A DNA stretch of 64,000 bases, from contig OX459095.1 of NCBI GenBank assembly GCA_949775045.1, forward strand, positions 19,768,311 through 19,832,310, given 5' to 3'. This DNA is from Metridium senile. Lineage: Eukaryota > Cnidaria > Anthozoa > Actiniaria > Metridiidae. Under the pieces are notes generated by a model. The model worked only from the letters and a program-made list of their open reading frames with translations, had not been told where the DNA came from and did not search any database. The position numbers and the translations under genes are program-made. How positions within the stretch are numbered: position 1 is the first letter of the stretch; each line of letters begins with the position of its first letter. Of this stretch, positions 22,885 to 62,693 are shown in pieces.

Positions 22885-25191
22885 TCGTCAACCATCAGGA
22901 ACCAAATAAGCAAATTGGAAAATAGACGTACACGAGCCACCAAATCCAACAAGCATCTTAAGGATCACCTGTTGAAATCGACTTGTCCACGTAGCCTACG
23001 GTATCAACCAAGGCCACACAGGCAAGACGTCGAGTTCAACAAAGACGTAAAGAGAATTTGTGAAAATGCTGAAAAAGAACTATTAACATTGTTGATAAAA
23101 CAAAACGATTTCCATATAAGTTCCGATACTGAGATTATTCATAAACTCAAAAGAGAACATGGTGATTGTAATACCAATCAAAAGAAAAATGTAAATAGGA
23201 ACAATTCTAAGCGAAATTACAATGCTCTACAAAAACGTTTCAAAGAACTCGAATCAAAATTCAAATCTCTCCAATCAAATGTATTGAATAAGAATGATGA
23301 TAATAAACGAGTTTCAAACTACCCTGGCTTATTTACTGACTCAAATATCAGCAATCATAAAAGCAGTAGTTTTTTAACTACTAAACGCTCTTTAAGACGT
23401 TATAAGCTCAAAAAGCATAATAACTTGAAACAAAAAGCTATATACGATAGTTTCATTAGAAACACATCCAAACTAGCTTTAACTGTTAACGAATCTAAGT
23501 TATTATCACGAGGGCTTAAATTTATTCCTACACCGCCTATATTGAAAAACCACAAGTCACTTGTAAGTGATTTCAATCGTTTCGCAAGGCTTCTTAGAAT
23601 CAAATATTACTTTGCTAATTCTAAAGACAGTAAAACACATCCGTTCCATGTTAAGTCTCAATAGCAGCCACTGCCTACACCATCAGCCAGTGGCGCTTGA
23701 AACTTATTTAGAACAAACCAAGACTTTATTGGCATCCTTGGATCTCAATAAAGTCAATGATAATCTGTCTATACAAGAACGCAAAGCACTAAGAGCCCTA
23801 AAAACGAACAAAAAAATCAATATCAAAAAAGCGGACAAGGGAACCACCACTGTTGTCATGGATACTATAGACAAAATCACCGAGGGTGAACAACAAGTCA
23901 ATATGACTTAAAGTTCTACGAAACCCTTACCAATCCTATAGTTATAGCAACAGCCAATAAAGTTTTATGCATAGTCAATAAACTTTTTAACAATGGCTGT
24001 ATCGATAAAATGACACATAAATGGCTCTCAGTAGAAATAAATACACCCAGAATACCTGAGTTCTACACTCTGACTAAAATTCACAAAACGAATCCAGTCG
24101 GTAGACCTATTGTATCGGGTAATAACGGTCCAACAGAACGTATATCTAATTACATAGATACACTTTTACAAACGTTTGCAAAAAAACAAGAGTCTTACAT
24201 CAAAGATACTACAGATTTTATCAACTTCATCGAGAAAACAGCAATATCCAATCACGCTATCCTCACCACCATGGATGTTTGCGCACTTTACACTAACATT
24301 CCTCAAGACGAGGGGATAAGTGTAATTTGTAAAACTTACGAGTCTCACTATCAGCAAAAACTAGGTACACATTTAAAGCTGATTCTAAGCGAGAACTCTT
24401 TTAAGTTTAACGGCAAACATTACCTACAAACACACGGAATAGCTATGGGTACTAAGATGGCAGTAGCATTTTCAAATATCTTTATGGCACATATTGAATT
24501 AAATTTGCTTCAGAACAACCATTTGAAACCATTAATTTGGAAGAGATTTATTGATGATATTTTTGCCGTGTGGACAATCAGTGAAGCAGAAATCAGCGAC
24601 TTCGTTAATTATGCAAATTCACACCACACTACAATCAAATTCACCAGCGAAATTTCTCACGAAAAAGTTTTTTTCTTAGACACTGAAGTATACAAAGGTA
24701 ATCGTTTTAATAAACGAAATATACTTGACATCCGTACGCATTTTAAACCCACTGAAACTTTTCAGTACACGCACTTCACTTCTTGCCATCCTTTTAGTGT
24801 CAAAAAAGGATTTATCAAGGGCGAGGTTTTACGCCTCCTAAGAACAAACTCTGACAAAAAATCTTTCGAAACACACAAACGTAACTTCGAATTACGTCTG
24901 TTGCAACGCGGTTACTCGCTAACCCTCATCAGAAAGATTATAACAGAAGTTAAGTTCTCCCAGAGAAGCAAAGCACTGACACAATCAAAATGCAAAACGA
25001 AAAACAAAGTATTGCCGTTTGTAACCACCTTCAACCCATGCCTACAAAATCTAAAAAGTATTTTAACAAAACACTGGCATCTCATTTCTAACAACGAAAA
25101 TCTGTCACGGATTTTTCCAGACCAACCTATCGTGTCTTACAAGAAGGAAAAATCGCTAAAAGACTATCTAGTCAAAGCAAAACTTCCTTGA
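22732..25191 (+). pseudogene. Penelope-like retroelement reverse transcriptase, broken, no GIY-YIG endonuclease
   Basis: A frame starts at ATG 22,732 and has a TAA at 22,882-22,884, then stays open in the same frame to TAG 23,662-23,664. Coding similarity moves to the next frame near 23,690 and returns to the first near 23,901, remaining open to TGA 25,189-25,191. The protein has Penelope RT hallmarks in order: LSRGLKFIPTP and FARLLRIKYYF in the N-part, KKADKGTTTVVMD, FYTLTKIHK, GRPIVSG, DVCALYTNIP, GIAMGTKMAVAFSNIFM, and FIDDIF as the YxDD-type catalytic box. It ends at YLVKAKLP, where the CxxC linker and GIY-YIG nuclease would normally follow; neither is visible downstream in any frame. The copy looks dead (one or two stops, two frameshifts). 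Confidence 0.85.
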
Positions 25192-25589
25192 AACCGTCAA
25201 AAATTATTGATTTGAGCTCTTTTGCTTATTTTCATTTTGACACAACTTCATAAGACATATCTCAACCACGGTCTATTTATTTGGATTCACCGTATTTGAA
25301 CACGATAACTTTATTCCGAAGAGTGCAGTTTGTGTGGCTTCGAACATACTATAACCTCACTTACTAAATACACATATTTCAAAAAAACATTGTCGCAACT
25401 TTAAGCAACAAGCATCAAGCCAAAGTGAATGCTGGTTTTTTGAATGTATTGAAAAGTGACTTGATATATCAACAGAATTGATTCTAGTACAATAAAAGTA
25501 TGTGAAAAAATAATGTTGTTATTAGTTCTTTTGAAAACAAGACTGATTTCAATGCATTACCAGCACAACACCAGCATTCATGATAAGTA
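25192..25589. other. No recognised feature
   Basis: AT-rich sequence after the Penelope-like frame, possibly its 3' untranslated region. No terminal repeat or tail was found that would mark the end of the element. Confidence 0.35.
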
Positions 25590-25769
25590 CAGGGGTGGAT
25601 CCAGGGGAGGGGAATTGGGTGACTTCCTCCCCCCCCCCTTCCTTTTCTAAGCTGCTATATCTCACGTCCGGGATAGCTCCAGCATTATTGGGGTTTTTAT
25701 ATATCCGAAACTAAAATCCCCCCTTTCCAAAATCCTTCCCCCCTTTTGAAAATCCTGGATCCACCCCTG
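25590..25769. mobile_element. 180-bp MITE with CAGGGGTGGATCCAGG termini
   Basis: The left end CAGGGGTGGATCCAGG is matched by CCTGGATCCACCCCTG at the right end, a perfect 16-bp inverted repeat. AAGTA flanks both ends as a candidate 5-bp target duplication. The interior is C-rich with no coding capacity. It is a miniature inverted-repeat element of uncertain superfamily. Confidence 0.85.
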
Positions 25770-25964
25770 AAGTATACCTGTATCTTTTTTGTAGGTATGT
25801 CATGAAACAATGCTTGAATTGAGGACCAGTGCAGTGGCTACACAAGGAAACTTTCACATACCAGACTCAATCGAACAGACATTACATTACAAGATGACTG
25901 AGCAATGTTTGTAATCTAAAAAGTAGCTGTTATGCTACTGGGACTTTGGAAATTTGTTTATCAG

Positions 25965-26093
25965 CTGTGATACTAGCCTGATTTTCAGAACGGGCCTGGG
26001 TCCTACGCTATCGCTTTCTCCCCAAACTCCCCTTGGGGAGAAAGTGATAGCGTAGGACCCAGGCCCGCTCTGAAAATCAAGCTACTGTGATAC
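25965..26093. mobile_element. Foldback MITE, MULE-like, with 9-bp target duplication
   Basis: The element 25,974-26,084 starts TAGCCTGATTTTCAG and ends CTGAAAATCAAGCTA. Its two arms of about 50 bp are reverse complements with about four mismatches around a 7-base loop. CTGTGATAC occurs directly on both sides (25,965-25,973 and 26,085-26,093), a 9-bp duplication as expected of Mutator-like elements. The TAGCCTG terminus is shared with the larger element at 41,413-42,479. Confidence 0.85.
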
Positions 26094-26094
26094 T

Positions 26095-26430
26095 TTGTTA
26101 AGATGCGAATAAAAATGCATACAAAAACTCCTAAACTCAAGTGTTTGCATTCCTCTTTAGTAGTAGACTGCGAGCAGTCCCTACTTTTCCCTCCTGTTTC
26201 AGAAAATTTTATCTTTAATAAAACGAGTGAGCGGGGATTGGGGGCGAGTCCCCGCTCGTCCGTGTTTTATTTAAATGCTCATTTTTCTCTCGTTTTCCTC
26301 GGAATCTGGAGGGAAAATAAGGGACTGTTCGCTGTCTACTTTAGTAGTTAATATTAACTATGGTATGGCGTACCGTTTGTTTCAAAATTTTAAAAACATC
26401 TATTTAGAGATCAATCAACACATCAAAAAA
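26095..26430. other. No recognised feature
   Basis: A plus-strand frame at 26,103-26,351 has no recognisable motif. An A-rich tract begins near 26,425 and belongs to the neighbouring LINE tail. Confidence 0.4.
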
Positions 26431-27140
26431 AAAAAAAATAATAATAATAATGTTTAATACTTATATTGCGCATTTTAACATGTTATATATGATCAAATGC
26501 GCATTACATTAAATGAAATACTATACACTATATATAAAACTACTTAAAAAATATATATATACAAATTATGATAGTACTAATATTATAATATTTACATGTA
26601 GTTGAAAATAGAACAAAGTGCATAGCCTTAATTTAAGATAATAGTAATAGTAAAACAGGTTAAATAAAATAAAAAAACTAAGTTAAGTTACTAAATGCTT
26701 CTCTAAAATAATGTGTCTTCAAAAGACTTTTAAACTTATTAAAATTGTTCTCTTTCCTAATATAGTCAGGTAGATTGTTCCAGGTCTTAGGAGCAGCTGC
26801 TGTAAATGATCTGTCTCCAAGTGTGCGCTTAAACCTGCCTGTCGGGTCATGCAACACAATGCCAGCAGCTCTAGATCGCAAGTTATAGCGCGGACTCAAT
26901 TTTATGCTTATCAGGTCGCTTAGATACGTTGGAGTTAAGTTGTTAATTATCTTGAAGGTAATAACAGCAATTTTATATAGAATTTTAAACCTTACTGGCA
27001 GCCAGTGTAGCGAGTATAAAACTGGCGATATATGACAATATCTAGGTGTAAAACTTATAAGTCGCGCTGCCGAATTTTGGAGACGCTGTAATTTAGAAAG
27101 ATGCACAGCTGGTACCCCATACAAGAGTCTATTGCAGTAA
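26431..27140 (-). mobile_element. 3' fragment of a CR1/Jockey-like LINE
   Basis: On the minus strand the C-terminal region of a LINE reverse transcriptase is open from about 27,139 to a stop at 26,678. It includes YCNRLLYG at the truncation point, LQRLQNSAARLI, LHWLPVRFKI, PRYNLRSR and AAPKTWNNLPDYIR, the standard thumb and C-terminal motifs of this superfamily. The 3' untranslated part has two copies of an AATGCGCA-containing segment and ends in a short (ATT)n tract. The 5' end is truncated at a run of A (plus strand) near 27,140. No frameshift is seen in the preserved 150 codons. Confidence 0.85.
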
Positions 27141-27387
27141 AAAAAACCCTTTTTGATGTACCAAAACCTTTTTGATCAAAGAAACCTAACCCCTGATTGA
27201 GCTAAAACTCGGTCACAGACTAGAAAACAGTTATACACAACTATCTACGAAGAAAGTCTTTATTAGTGTATATTTGAGGCACAGCTAACGGATATTTCGC
27301 GACTCCATACATTTACTGTAAAACAGCACAAGTGACGAGCTTGGGCTCCCTGTGCTTGTAATTAATTCAAGATTTCAGATATGGCGG

Positions 27388-28143
27388 CATTCTCGTACCC
27401 AGACCCTACTCAGCTTTCTAACGAAAGGTCTTAGGCTCTGGGAGACCTGATAATATCAAGTGATCTGATTGGCTGAGTGGTATAACAATAGCAATGGTCT
27501 AACTAGACATATCCACAGGTAGCCCAAGAGTCAATATTTATATAAGAAAATATAAGGCGACTTTTGAAACCTTCGATTTTTTTCAACTAAATATTAAAAC
27601 AATTCAATAAAAACTTTTAGTGTCATTTTCAGTTATTATTTAATTAAGTGTCTGTGAAGATTTCAAGCGATTTGGGTTAAAATTAAACAAGTTACGGCTA
27701 TTTTTAAATTCGCCTAACTCACTGTGCCGTGAAGGCTGCAGCTTCGGAGAGCCTAAGACACGTGTCAACATTCTTTACAGGCTCATAAATCCTTTCTTTT
27801 TTAAGTTTATAGAATTCTGATCCAAGAATGTTATTCTACGGTAATATTTCCTTATCCATCCCTAATTTTACCGCTCAAATGCACTTCTTTAACCATTAAA
27901 ATCAATTCATAAAACATAAATAGTTTGCACGTGCACATTCAAGCGTGCCAAGGCTCGCACAGAAGATGATGATTTATGAATATTAATTAAGTTCGTTCAT
28001 TCTCGTGCCCAAACAACTCGGTCGAATTAAAGATAGCGCATGCGCTCTGTTGACGCTGTCACAACAATTCTGGCTTCCGGTTTTAGGGTTCCCCCGAGCC
28101 TACGATCTGCAAAAAAGCTGAGTAGGGTCTGGGTACGAGAATG
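27388..28143. mobile_element. 756-bp non-autonomous TIR element (CATTCTCGTACCC family)
   Basis: A 30-bp perfect terminal inverted repeat starts CATTCTCGTACCCAGACCC and is matched at the right end by GGGTCTGGGTACGAGAATG. ATATGGCGG on the left and AAATGGCGG on the right form a 9-bp direct repeat with one mismatch, a likely target duplication. The interior has no recognisable ORF. The 8-9-bp duplication suits hAT or Mutator-like transposition. Confidence 0.85.
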
Positions 28144-28369
28144 AAATGGCGGTAAAATGATCATTCAAGCGCTGGGATTGAAGCTAGGCCCAGTTTTTCG
28201 CTGTTGGGTAGTCGAGAATCTAGTAACGGCTTGCAAAATCGGCTCTCAACCGTGCTAGGAAAACACAGATTTGACGTATCGAAAAGCACATCAAACCCTT
28301 TCATATTACTACTTGTCATAGCTTACATAATGCTTTACAAATTTCCATTGGTAAAGGAAAGGTAAAGGA

Positions 28370-29171
28370 ATGTACATTAAATACACTGAAGGGGTGAGGG
28401 AAGATCCCGCCTATTCAGAGGAAAAAAATTAGCAGCCCCTTCTTGTCTTATTAAAATATTTTCCATGCCCCCACTATATAAAACTTATTTTCAGAATCCC
28501 CCACCCCTTTACCTTCAGATGAAATCAGAAAAAGTCTTCATATCGGGAATGCGGAAAACGTCTAGTGGAAACCTGTCGGAAAAAGTGAGCACCCGAAAGC
28601 TGGGAAGAATGACACTCCTACCACGGTTTCACATCAAGGCAATTGATTATCCTATTCCATGGGAGCCTTTGATGATAAAGACGAAGCAGAGAGGCTTCTA
28701 GATGTTCTTTTAGCAAGAAAGGCATCGAATACAGCCATTAAAACAACAACCGAAAAGAATCTCAAAGTGAATCAGATGAGATAACTGAATCTGAGAATTA
28801 GTTAATATTATTAGCAACTTTTCTACAAAGTGCATCAGTGATTTTATTAATAGTAACATTATTTATAAAGTACACTTGCAATACATATTCAGTGGTATAC
28901 TATATAAAATGCTGATACTGTGTGTATAGCAGACTTATCTGCAATCCTAGCTAGATAAAGTTCACCCTGAAACATCAGCTTCTACTCAGTTTGCTCTTCA
29001 ATATGTAATATTTCATCATGCAATCACCATCATCTAAAGAGCAAACTTTAATACACTCAAAAACTTTAAAGCCCCCTTACAAACTTGTTATTTTTAGAAG
29101 CCCCCCCCCCCTCCTTTGCATGGGCAAAAAATATTGGAAGCCTCCCCCTCAGTATATTTAATGTACATTCC
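28370..29171. mobile_element. Degenerate inverted-repeat element (GGAATGTACATTAAATA family)
   Basis: GGAATGTACATTAAATACAC near 28,368-28,387 is inverted as GTATATTTAATGTACATTCC near 29,152-29,171, with similarity fading into C/G-rich tracts on the inner side of both arms. About 800 bp lie between. No target duplication is evident and the arms are imperfect, so this is an old or partial element. A 78-codon frame (28,465-28,701) inside it shows no motif. Confidence 0.5.
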
Positions 29172-29690
29172 CTAAATTTACTTAAGTTCACGAGAGAGCG
29201 GAAAACAGTCGAAAACTTTGTATATATTCGAGCTCGACATAGCGCCTTCGTACCGGAAGTGAGCCTACCGGAAGGTAATGTATGGCATTTGTCACCAGTG
29301 ATTTTGATATGTGTAAAATATAAACTCTGTAATGTTTATTCACGAGATATTTACAAAGCCTGTTTCAATATATGTTTTAAGGGTCGAGATCTTGTTTGAT
29401 ATTCTTTGGACATAACCCAAGAGGCTAGGCCGGACTGTATTGGGAAAATATTGGGGGCAAACGAATAATGTCTCATTTAATATATCTCCCAAAAGGATTG
29501 TATTGGGAAATCATTGAGACAAGCGAAGGAGGTTTGTTCAGTTCCAAGAGTTCTGTATTGTATTTCAAGTGTTTTGAAACTACTTTTGAAATTGTTGGAT
29601 ATTTCTTACAGAAAACCAAACTGTAAAAATTGACCACAATATTTTCAAACCAATGCCATGGTAGTAATCTGCTTTGTTAAATAGTCATGT
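29172..29690. other. No recognised feature
   Basis: Mixed AT-rich sequence with no coding, repeat or splice signal that I can support. Confidence 0.35.
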
Positions 29691-29691
29691 C

Positions 29692-30210
29692 TTTTTGTGG
29701 CTATAGCCAAAGGCGAAAGCCACTATGTCGTCCTGTTGAGTGTCCGTCCGAGTGAAAGAGTTGTTAACTCGACTTGAGCCGGCGGTCAGCGGAGACTTGA
29801 GCACGTTATCATGGTTACTTGAGCACGTGACTTACAGCGACGTGAGACGTGACATGTGCATTTGCTAAGTTAGATTTGAAGGTGAGCTGTCTCTTTTCAA
29901 CATGAATTTTCCCCTTTTATCGTCAATATCCAGGCACACTTTTCGGTGCAGTTGTAAAGTATTGGTTTATCAAAGGTTTTTCAGGTTTTCGGATGCTATG
30001 CGGCGATTTTATGATGTCAAAACGACCGTTCAACCGAAGTGTTTGTTTGGCTACACGGCTATCCAGAGTAGCTGTCTTCCTGTTTATAACATGTTGGTGA
30101 TCGCTAACAACCAATTTAAGGGGACAAATTGCCTTCAAGGAGTTGTTAAATCTCGTTCGAGAGAACGAAGTTTCCCAACTTCCCTTCGGGGAACAATAAC
30201 TGCTAGTTGA
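29692..30210 (+). repeat. Hairpin-ended repeat with a 102-codon frame of unknown nature
   Basis: TTTTTGTGGCT .. AGCCACTATGTCGTC (about 29,692-29,737) is a small terminal hairpin. Its inverted counterpart, GACATAGTGGCT .. AGCCACAAAAA, is at about 57,291-57,340, so a dispersed family is likely. Downstream an ATG frame at 29,902-30,210 encodes 102 residues starting MNFPLLSSISRHTF, with a basic C-terminus (KSRSRERSFP). I do not recognise a domain and cannot show it is expressed; it may be carried by the repeat. Confidence 0.4.
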
Positions 30211-30940
30211 CAAAGTAACGAAAGTAATTATACAATTTCTGTGAAAAAGCACTTGTATAAGATCTGTTATTTTAATACAACTCAAAAAGCAATGTAGTAA
30301 TATTCCTTTAGATGCCAATAATCAAAACACTGGAAAACATTAGTGAAAAGTACTAATCTATCAGGGAAAAATAGTGTTTAAAATTATGTAAGAATTTTAT
30401 GTTCAAGTTATAAATTTGTTGATAGGTTTAAGGTTTAGGTTATTATTAAAACAAATGTTGTGTTATGAAATTTGTGTTTTTTGTTTCTTTCAATGCAACA
30501 TTTTCTATAATAGAGTAATTTTCATAAAGCTATGATAAAATTATACTATACATACATTCTGCAATACCATATACTCATAGACTGCCTATTTTCTTTCAAA
30601 GATACCTCGCCAATCAAATGCATGTCTTACTCATATCTACTCTTCCACTCAACTTGAGAATCCATACTCTTCGCCAGACTTAAAATTATTTCTAATGTTT
30701 GGAAAATAAACGAGAACCTGCATGCAGTCTTAGACTGTATATTTTTCAGTGCAACATAGCCATGAAGAAATTGACTCAGTGTTTCTATATTTTCCCCTCT
30801 TTCTGCATAAAAACCAATCAATACATTGTTGGATCAAATCAAACAATGTAAAAACATTTCGATGTTTTATTTTTAATGCTTCATTTATATATCAACTTTT
30901 AACAATAACAAATCTAAACCTTTCTGAAGAAAATAACATT
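30211..30940. other. No recognised feature
   Basis: AT-rich; short frames on both strands show no motif. Confidence 0.35.
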
Positions 30941-31196
30941 CTGGGGGGAGGGTGGGGGGAATTCTCCCTTAATCCAAGTGGTAAGGGTGATCAGCGTACC
31001 TTTTAGGGTTAAAATATTTCCTGTGCGTACCTTTTAGGGTCCATTTAGAGTTTTGGCTCAAAAATCAGTTGTAAGGGTCCCTTTACTCTGCTTTGTTTTT
31101 ATCTGTGCGTACCTTTTAGGGGTCATTTTCAAAATCTCCGCCGATCATCCCTACCACTTGGACAAAGGGAGAACCCCCCCCCCCCCCCCCCCCGGG
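30941..31196. mobile_element. MITE with G/C-run termini and three GTACCTTTTAGGG motifs
   Basis: Left arm CTGGGGGGAGGG .. TTCTCCCTTAATCCAAGTGG and right arm CCACTTGGACAAAGGGAGAA followed by a 20-base C run (31,174-31,193) are inverted repeats with gaps. Between them GCGTACCTTTTAGGG occurs three times (about 30,994, 31,025, 31,107). No coding capacity. The homopolymer ends are typical slippage sites. Confidence 0.7.
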
Positions 31197-31448
31197 TGAT
31201 TAGTACTATAAAGTTCTACGTGCGTGTACGCATTACAGCCATTTAACTATAGCCACATGCAGTCCTGGACTGCCTTTAATTTTTTTTGAAGTCTTCAAAT
31301 AACAGGTCTCGTACCAAGAGCCTGTGTTCCTCTTGGTCAACGCCGAGAAACGGATTTTTCAGCTAATTTTGATTTGCGCTTGGAAAGACAATAGTCAGAC
31401 AGAAAACAGATGAAATAGAAGTTCTGATTGGCCCATCATGTGAACAAA

Positions 31449-31649
31449 GTAAAGGCCCGGGCAAACGGCTTCAACATCAGGTTAGCTTCAACATCCGTTC
31501 GATTTTGTTGAATGACAATGTTGAAGCCGTTTGCACGGGCCTTTAAACTCTTTCAACATCAATTCAACATCGAACCAACACGTTTCAACCATTTCGGGGG
31601 TGGCAAAAGGGCTTCAACAAAATCGAACGAATGTTGCCCGGGCCTTTAC
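31449..31649. mobile_element. 201-bp MITE (GTAAAGGCCCGGGCAA family) with an internal third terminus
   Basis: Left end GTAAAGGCCCGGGCAA and right end TTGCCCGGGCCTTTAC are inverted. A third, inverted copy of the left end (AAGCCGTTTGCACGGGCCTTTAA) lies in the middle near 31,524-31,546. This suggests a nested or tandemly rearranged copy. The interior is rich in TTCAACAT repeats. Confidence 0.75.
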
Positions 31650-33441
31650 ATTCAAAATGTACTTTGTCGTTTTTCCATTCAGTTTAAGTTTAAATTAAAC
31701 AATAATTTTTTGAAATAGTCCTTTTCAGAGTTCTCGTCGATCAACCTCAGCCTCGATAGCGTGTTATATATTCTTTACAATTTGACTACAGCTCGCATCA
31801 ATTTAAGGAATGTGCACATTATCAAACATTGAAATACTTAAAAATTCCATGGTCTCTACTGAGATCACTCAGATTCTAAAGAATATATTACATGTTAATG
31901 AGCCTGATGTTGATCGACGAGAACTATATGACATGGTCTATTTGATTATAGTAAAAGAAACTATAGGATGCACGATAACCTCAAAACTGTCAGTTCATAT
32001 CTGATCCTAAAAACGGTGAAATGACAATGTAATACCTGCTTTAATTGCTATTATTATACACCATTTTCATGAATGTTTTCAAAATAGATATGAGTTAACT
32101 CGGTTTTGATCATTCCAGTTATCACGTGTCCTATTAAATATTCATGATTCCGTCGACTTTATAGCCCCATCACAGTTCAATTCAATTCAGGGGCTGTTTA
32201 TATGATGGCGACAACTGGCTTCCATATAAACAGCCCCATCAGTTCAGAGTGGCACAGGAAACTGTGTTGTTGCACAATAGGCACCTAACGAATTTTTGTT
32301 TTGTTTTTGTATATGTCCGGCAGTAGTTTTCATTCCAGAAAGTTTTTTTTATTAAAATATTCCGGTCTTTTGTTCTTTTTCCGTTGTTTGTTTTTCAAGT
32401 AGTATAAAGTATTGTATTTTGTATAGTTTATTCGTCCACCGTTTGTAATTTTCTAATCATATCTATTTAAGCAACGGTGCCGAATTGTATTACCGACGAA
32501 TGCTTACAGTTCCTAGCTCGTGTGTGAAACGTTGAAATAAAATCAAAGTCAAGCCGTGCAGTGATAAACTGTGAGAGGGACTATTGCCTCTGAAAGGTGC
32601 AGGATTTAGATAATACCACCAGACAAGGAATCAGAAATTATAGATTTATTAAAACATATGAAAAATTATGAAAACATTGTCATCAAAGCTAAAGAATATA
32701 TAACTGGAATTTACCTAAATAAGCTGTAAGATACAGACCCATCGCTTGGACCTCGAAGGGAGGGGGGGGGGGGGGGTCGTTTTTCTGCTAATCTCATTTA
32801 ATATTGCATTTTTATGCATCCACATTTTACTACAGAAAGAGAGAGGGTAGGGGATTCATTGGAGCGGTCGAACCACCCCTAGCGACGAGTCGGAAATTAT
32901 AAACTTATTCAACACAATAAGAAAAAATGTCAAATTCTACAATACCATGCAACTTCTTTACAAAATGATTAAAAACAAATTCTTATTCAAGAAATACAAC
33001 TTGATGTCAGATCTATTAAAGTTTTGTGGCTGATTGTGTGGTGCAATCAGAGAATTGAATATAAAGATGGAAAATAATCAGTAATAAATTCTAAAATTAA
33101 CTCTAATGAAGTCGGAATGCCTGTTCTTTGATATGAAATACAGGCTGGTTACACAGTTATGTACACAAATTTGTAACAGTTTTTCAGTAATCCCGGGTGG
33201 AAATATCATCAACAGTACTAGCCTTAGGATAAGTACTTGCAGTAATGCACTCTTGAAATCCTTATTCAGGAAGTCAACTTTTCAGAAGATTTCAAATGAT
33301 GATATAGCTAGTTTCGATGAGTCTACCTCTAGATAAACTACCCTCGTCAGCAAAACATAAACGCAGCGTTACTGATTCCTCTATACTGATTGGTCTACTT
33401 CCTTCGACGCTGAGTTTCAACCTATTTTTACTCAATTATTT
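31650..33441. other. Mostly unassigned sequence 3' of the TPR-CHAT gene
   Basis: It contains a small hairpin (32,190-32,237, GGGGCTGTTTATAT against ATATAAACAGCCCC) and a 15-base G run near 32,762-32,776. Two short plus-strand frames (31,810-32,004 and 33,106-33,336) show no recognisable domain. The 3' untranslated region of the minus-strand TPR-CHAT gene must begin at 33,441 and run leftward; I could not place its polyadenylation site with confidence. Confidence 0.4.
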
Positions 33442-61913
<28,472 letters not shown>

Positions 61914-62399
61914 TGTGGTGTTTAATTGCAATCACAATGCTTGTATGTAACTTGGTTGTTTGAGTTCTTACTAAAGAAAAAAAGTAAATACATTTTAAAA
62001 ACATGGAATCCCTTGAAATACATAATAACACATATTGATCAATATATAGAATATATATAATAACACGATATGTATATTCTAAAGTAGAGAAAATTTGGCA
62101 TGCAAAGAACTGGTGTGTGTGTGTGTGTGTGTGTGTCTGTAATGAAAGTTGACAGTTACTTTAAATCCAGTAGAATTACCATCGCCCAGACACTGGAAAA
62201 CCCAATCAACTTCCATACTATGTAAATATTTTGTAAAATCGAATTTACATACTATGTAAATTGATTTTACAAACTATTTACATACTATGTAATTAATTTA
62301 CAAACTATTTTAATTTGTAAATAGTTTGTAAAAATTACAAAAAAGTTAAAATGTATCGCTAAGAATTTACATACTATGGAAATAGCATGGATATTGTTT
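61914..62399. other. Upstream region of TPR-CHAT: possible 5' UTR exon, (GT)n and AT-rich inverted repeats
   Basis: A candidate acceptor (TTTTTTTCTTTAG) places the first visible exon edge at 61,970. A GT microsatellite of about 12 units is at 62,112-62,135. From 62,218 to 62,340 TTTACATACTATGTAAAT-type inverted blocks recur several times and would form hairpins. I cannot identify a promoter. Confidence 0.5.
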
Positions 62400-62693
62400 G
62401 GAAATAGCTACGGAAAATACCTACGTACACAGTATGGAATTATATTGGAAATTGTATGGAAATTACTCGTACATTTGTTTGGAAATAGAATGGAAATGAT
62501 CGTACATTAGTTTGGAAATAGTATGGAAATGATCGTATAGGAGGCCCTAATATACTTTGGAAATAGTATGGAAATGATCGTACATTAGTTTGGAAAAAGT
62601 ATGGAAATACCCGTACATTAGTTTGGAAATAGTATGGAAATACCCGTACATTACTTTGAAGATAGTATGGCATTTGGAAATAGTATGGAAATG
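62400..62693. repeat. 33-bp minisatellite upstream of the divergent gene start
   Basis: Units of about 33 bp of the type GGAAATAGTATGGAAATGATC followed by GTACATTAGTTT recur, perfect in the middle (62,505-62,640) and degenerate at the ends. One unit holds an extra TATAGGAGGCCCTAATAC. The minus-strand frame through it (62,440-62,673) is repeat-derived. Confidence 0.88.

Noticed and set aside
29923..30318. 131-codon minus-strand frame
   Set aside because: Antisense to the 102-codon plus-strand frame of a likely repeat; no motif.
31810..32004. 64-codon ATG frame (MCTLSNIEILKNSM..)
   Set aside because: No recognised domain, no splice signals placed, AT-rich context; could be chance.
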